Made by a program: the position numbers and the translations under genes
Notes under the pieces: generated by a model
Told to the model about the DNA's origin: nothing
Databases searched by the model: none
Seen by the model: only the letters and a program-made list of their open reading frames with translations
Part shown: in pieces, positions 61,469-64,000 of the stretch
Position numbering within the stretch: position 1 is the stretch's first letter
Layout: every line of letters starts with the position of its first letter
Assembly: GCA_902634515.1 (NCBI GenBank)
Contig: CACPKH010000001.1
Location: 1 to 64,000, forward strand
Origin: an uncultured Prochlorococcus sp.
GTDB taxonomy: Bacteria > Cyanobacteriota > Cyanobacteriia > PCC-6307 > Cyanobiaceae
Reading direction: 5' to 3'
Length of the DNA stretch: 64,000 nucleotides

Positions 61469-62146
61469 ATGAAGTTGATTAACTTCTTTAAGTTCTTGTG
61501 TTTACTTTTATCTTCTTCTTTCTTTCTTGTTAGTTGTAATAACTCTCAAGACCTTCCTGAAAATAGATTTTGCCCTAATAAATCATTCAAATGTATTTAT
61601 GAGAAGAAAACATTGGAAGTTATAACTAACAAAGGCTCTATAATTATTGAAATCAATGGTAATTTAGCGCCTTTAACTGCAGGAAATTTCCTTGATTTAG
61701 TTGAGAAAGGAATATATGTAAATACTACTTTCAACAACGTAATCAAAGATCCAAAACCATTTGTAATAATTGGAGGAGACCCTTCTCGAAAAGCAAACTC
61801 TATTAAAAAAACTCTTATAAAAGGTGGGAACTACATTGATCCTATAAAAGGATATTCACGTTTTATTCCATTAGAAATATCACTAAAAAATGAGCCTTTT
61901 CCTCGATATAATCAACTTATGAAGGCACAGTTGATTAACAGAGTTAGCCTAAAGCATCAGAAAGGTTCAATAGCTATGTCAAGATCAGAATCCTTAGATT
62001 CTGCGAGTGCACAATTTTATATATCTCTTAGAGATTTACCAGAGTTAGATGGAAGGTATGCAGTTTTTGGCAAAGTTATTAAGGGCTTAGATCTTCTTGA
62101 GAATATTGAAGAGGGAGATTATATTTTAAGCATTGAGAATATATGA
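61469..62146 (+). CDS. cyclophilin-type peptidyl-prolyl cis-trans isomerase, putative lipoprotein
   Basis: VITNKGSIIIEINGNLAPLTAGNFLDLVEKGIYVNTTFNNVI; GSIAMSRSESLDSASAQFYISLRDLPELDGRYAVFGKVI; lipobox FLVSC. Confidence 0.92.
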   Translation: MKLINFFKFLCLLLSSSFFLVSCNNSQDLPENRFCPNKSFKCIYEKKTLEVITNKGSIIIEINGNLAPLTAGNFLDLVEKGIYVNTTFNNVIKDPKPFVIIGGDPSRKANSIKKTLIKGGNYIDPIKGYSRFIPLEISLKNEPFPRYNQLMKAQLINRVSLKHQKGSIAMSRSESLDSASAQFYISLRDLPELDGRYAVFGKVIKGLDLLENIEEGDYILSIENI

Positions 62147-62162
62147 TTCTAATATTTTATTT

Positions 62163-62693
62163 TTATGCAGGTAGGTTTATTCCGGATGAAGTTGATTTAA
62201 GCATTTCAGTGTTAATACCAGAAGCTCTTTCTAAAGCTACTTTCCCTGTACGAGCTATTTCCAGTATTCCATATGGTTTTAATAGCTTTTGGATTGCCAC
62301 AAGCTTCCCTGGGTCTCCAACAACTTCAAGTGTTAAGGCTCCATCTGAAACATCTACAACTTTTGCTCTAAAAACCTGAACTAAATCCAATATATGTGTT
62401 CTTTGATCTGCAGTCGCAGAAACCTTTAAAAGCATTAACTCTCTTTCGACGGCAGGAAGAATTGTTAAATCAATAACGTTTAGTACATTTACTAATTTAT
62501 CTAATTGTTTAGACATTTGTTGAAGTGTTTCATCATCACCTTCTACAACCATTGTGAGTCGTGAAATACCAGGAGCCTCTGCTGGACCAACGGCAAGACT
62601 TTCAATATTGAAACCTCTTCTTGCAAAAAGGCCTGAAATCCTACTAAGAGCCCCTGATTGATCTTCTACTAGTACTGAAAGTGTGTGCTTCAT
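62163..62693 (-). CDS. ilvH: acetolactate synthase small subunit
   Basis: [54 protein letters not shown]. Confidence 0.97.
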   Translation of the reverse strand: MKHTLSVLVEDQSGALSRISGLFARRGFNIESLAVGPAEAPGISRLTMVVEGDDETLQQMSKQLDKLVNVLNVIDLTILPAVERELMLLKVSATADQRTHILDLVQVFRAKVVDVSDGALTLEVVGDPGKLVAIQKLLKPYGILEIARTGKVALERASGINTEMLKSTSSGINLPA

Positions 62694-62709
62694 GCTTGAT
62701 GTATTGCGC

Positions 62710-63693
62710 TTATAAATTAAGTTTCAACCAATTTAAAATATATTGATTGAACTCATATGAAGACTCGTCATGAGGGCAATGTCCTGAATTTTCAAGAATA
62801 AATAATTTAATCCAATGGTACCTATTGATTAGTTTTTTTCCAATTAATAAAGGTACCAATCTATCTTTTCTACCCCATATCAGTAGAAATGGTAGACGAG
62901 GTTTATTTTTTGAAAGGGTATCTAATAAAAAAGGTGCAGTAAAAAGATCATTTCTAGTGCTCATGCCAATACACATAGCTCGTAAGGATCTGGGCGCGGT
63001 TTTACGTTGCGAAGGAACTTTTACGATATTTTTTAATTCTATGTCTGATTTGATTGATCGAAAATATGCAAATTGAAGTCCAATTTCAATTATTTTTGTT
63101 TTTGCTATTAAAGGGATTAAAAGTTCTAGAGGCAAAATATTGAAGAACAATCTAATTAAAATATTTTTTATAGCTTTAAGCCATTTAGGCCTTCTTAAGC
63201 TAATTGATTTCATTAGAGCTGGATCAGGAAGTGGAGCGGCAATTACTGCAGAAACTAGATTTGGATAAAATGTCGAAGTTGTTAAAGCAACAAGAGCTCC
63301 TAGTGAATTCCCTATAAGGATTGTTTTTTTTGTATTGTTTTGACGATTTATTTCTTCAAGAAAATTGGCGACTTGCTCTGACCAAAACTTGTTGTCTAAT
63401 TTTTTTATTTTTTTTGGACTTGGTTGTTCCGATTGCCCAAACCCTATTAAATCTAGACTGTATACCCTATAACCTGCATGTTCTAAGAAGTATGCATTTT
63501 TTCTCCAATGCTCACTACTAGCACCAAAACCATGCAGCAACAAAACAGGTTTTTTGTTTGCTTCTCCTAATACTCTCCAGTGAAAACTAAATCCATTCCA
63601 GTTCCCCTGATTAGCTTTTCCCCAGTTTGGATTACTTTTGAACGAAGAAATCATTGGATATTTGGGTGGTAATTTATTGCTTTTAAAGCTCAT
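62710..63693 (-). CDS. alpha/beta hydrolase
   Basis: [65 protein letters not shown]. Confidence 0.92.
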   Translation of the reverse strand: MSFKSNKLPPKYPMISSFKSNPNWGKANQGNWNGFSFHWRVLGEANKKPVLLLHGFGASSEHWRKNAYFLEHAGYRVYSLDLIGFGQSEQPSPKKIKKLDNKFWSEQVANFLEEINRQNNTKKTILIGNSLGALVALTTSTFYPNLVSAVIAAPLPDPALMKSISLRRPKWLKAIKNILIRLFFNILPLELLIPLIAKTKIIEIGLQFAYFRSIKSDIELKNIVKVPSQRKTAPRSLRAMCIGMSTRNDLFTAPFLLDTLSKNKPRLPFLLIWGRKDRLVPLLIGKKLINRYHWIKLFILENSGHCPHDESSYEFNQYILNWLKLNL

Positions 63694-63750
63694 TCCCTTG
63701 GGGAATTAAATATTAGGGGTTTAAATAGTTAAATGAATTAATTTTTTTGA

Positions 63751-63849
63751 ATGGCTTCTGAGATTTTTGGAATTGCTGCAGTTTTCTGGGTACTAATTCC
63801 ATTAGGTCTTCTTGGAGGAGCACTCCTCCTAAAGTTACAGGGAGATTGA
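63751..63849 (+). CDS. petM: cytochrome b6-f complex subunit PetM (absent from supplied ORF track)
   Basis: 32-aa translation [32 protein letters not shown]. Confidence 0.95.
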   Translation: MASEIFGIAAVFWVLIPLGLLGGALLLKLQGD

Positions 63850-63908
63850 TTCTCTCTCACATTTTTTAGTACTTCCTACTAAGCTCCTGGTTAATAATGC
63901 CCTCACGG

Positions 63909-64000
63909 ATGCAGGTTCTAGTTATAGGTGCCACAGGGACCCTTGGTCGTCAGATAGCTAAAAGCGCTATTGGCGCTGGCTACAATGTTCGTTGCATGGT
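63909..64000 (+). CDS. ycf39: NmrA-like / Ycf39 protein, partial (runs off window end)
   Basis: [31 protein letters not shown]... Confidence 0.85.
   Translation, partial: MQVLVIGATGTLGRQIAKSAIGAGYNVRCM

Noticed and set aside
1-64000. CRISPR array, restriction-modification, toxin-antitoxin or intact prophage
   Set aside because: Looked for regularly spaced repeats, integrases, transposases, methylase/nuclease pairs and phage structural genes; none recognised.

Overview
This AT-rich 64 kb window looks like a low-GC marine picocyanobacterium, most likely Prochlorococcus. The markers are PsbC/PsbD, Ycf4, PetM, a partial Ycf39, CobQ, IlvH, Maf, GlyQ and RpmG. The left part (about 1-10 kb) carries a CsgG-family lipoprotein gene, a TPR protein with a C-terminal 'superinfection immunity'-like membrane domain, glyQ, and a tRNA-Ser(CGA). 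An apparent remnant of a tRNA-integrated element follows that tRNA: an 11-bp copy of the tRNA 3' end lies about 1.9 kb downstream, next to a frameshifted AlpA-like excisionase/regulator remnant. From about 10.6 to 55.2 kb there is a large surface-polysaccharide / nucleotide-sugar island. It holds four DegT/AHBA-fold proteins (one with the catalytic Lys replaced by His, as in ColD/E1 dehydratases), an NDP-hexose 2,3-dehydratase plus 3-ketoreductase deoxysugar cassette, and RfbA/RfbB without RfbC/RfbD. It also holds ManC/Gmd/Fcl/Gmm, a tightly coupled 8-gene operon (KdsC-like, GatZ-like, cupin, fused nucleotidyltransferase-kinase, methyltransferase, glycosyltransferases, Nudix), homologues of the saxitoxin-cluster accessory genes sxtI/sxtJ/sxtK, an SGNH/MBOAT acylation pair, and a gtrAB-like module. 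The right part (55-64 kb) is ordinary cyanobacterial core. The best candidates for an undescribed system are the 21.2-28.3 kb operon and the 2,3-dehydratase/ColD-like deoxysugar routes. All functions are read from sequence motifs; no searches were run.
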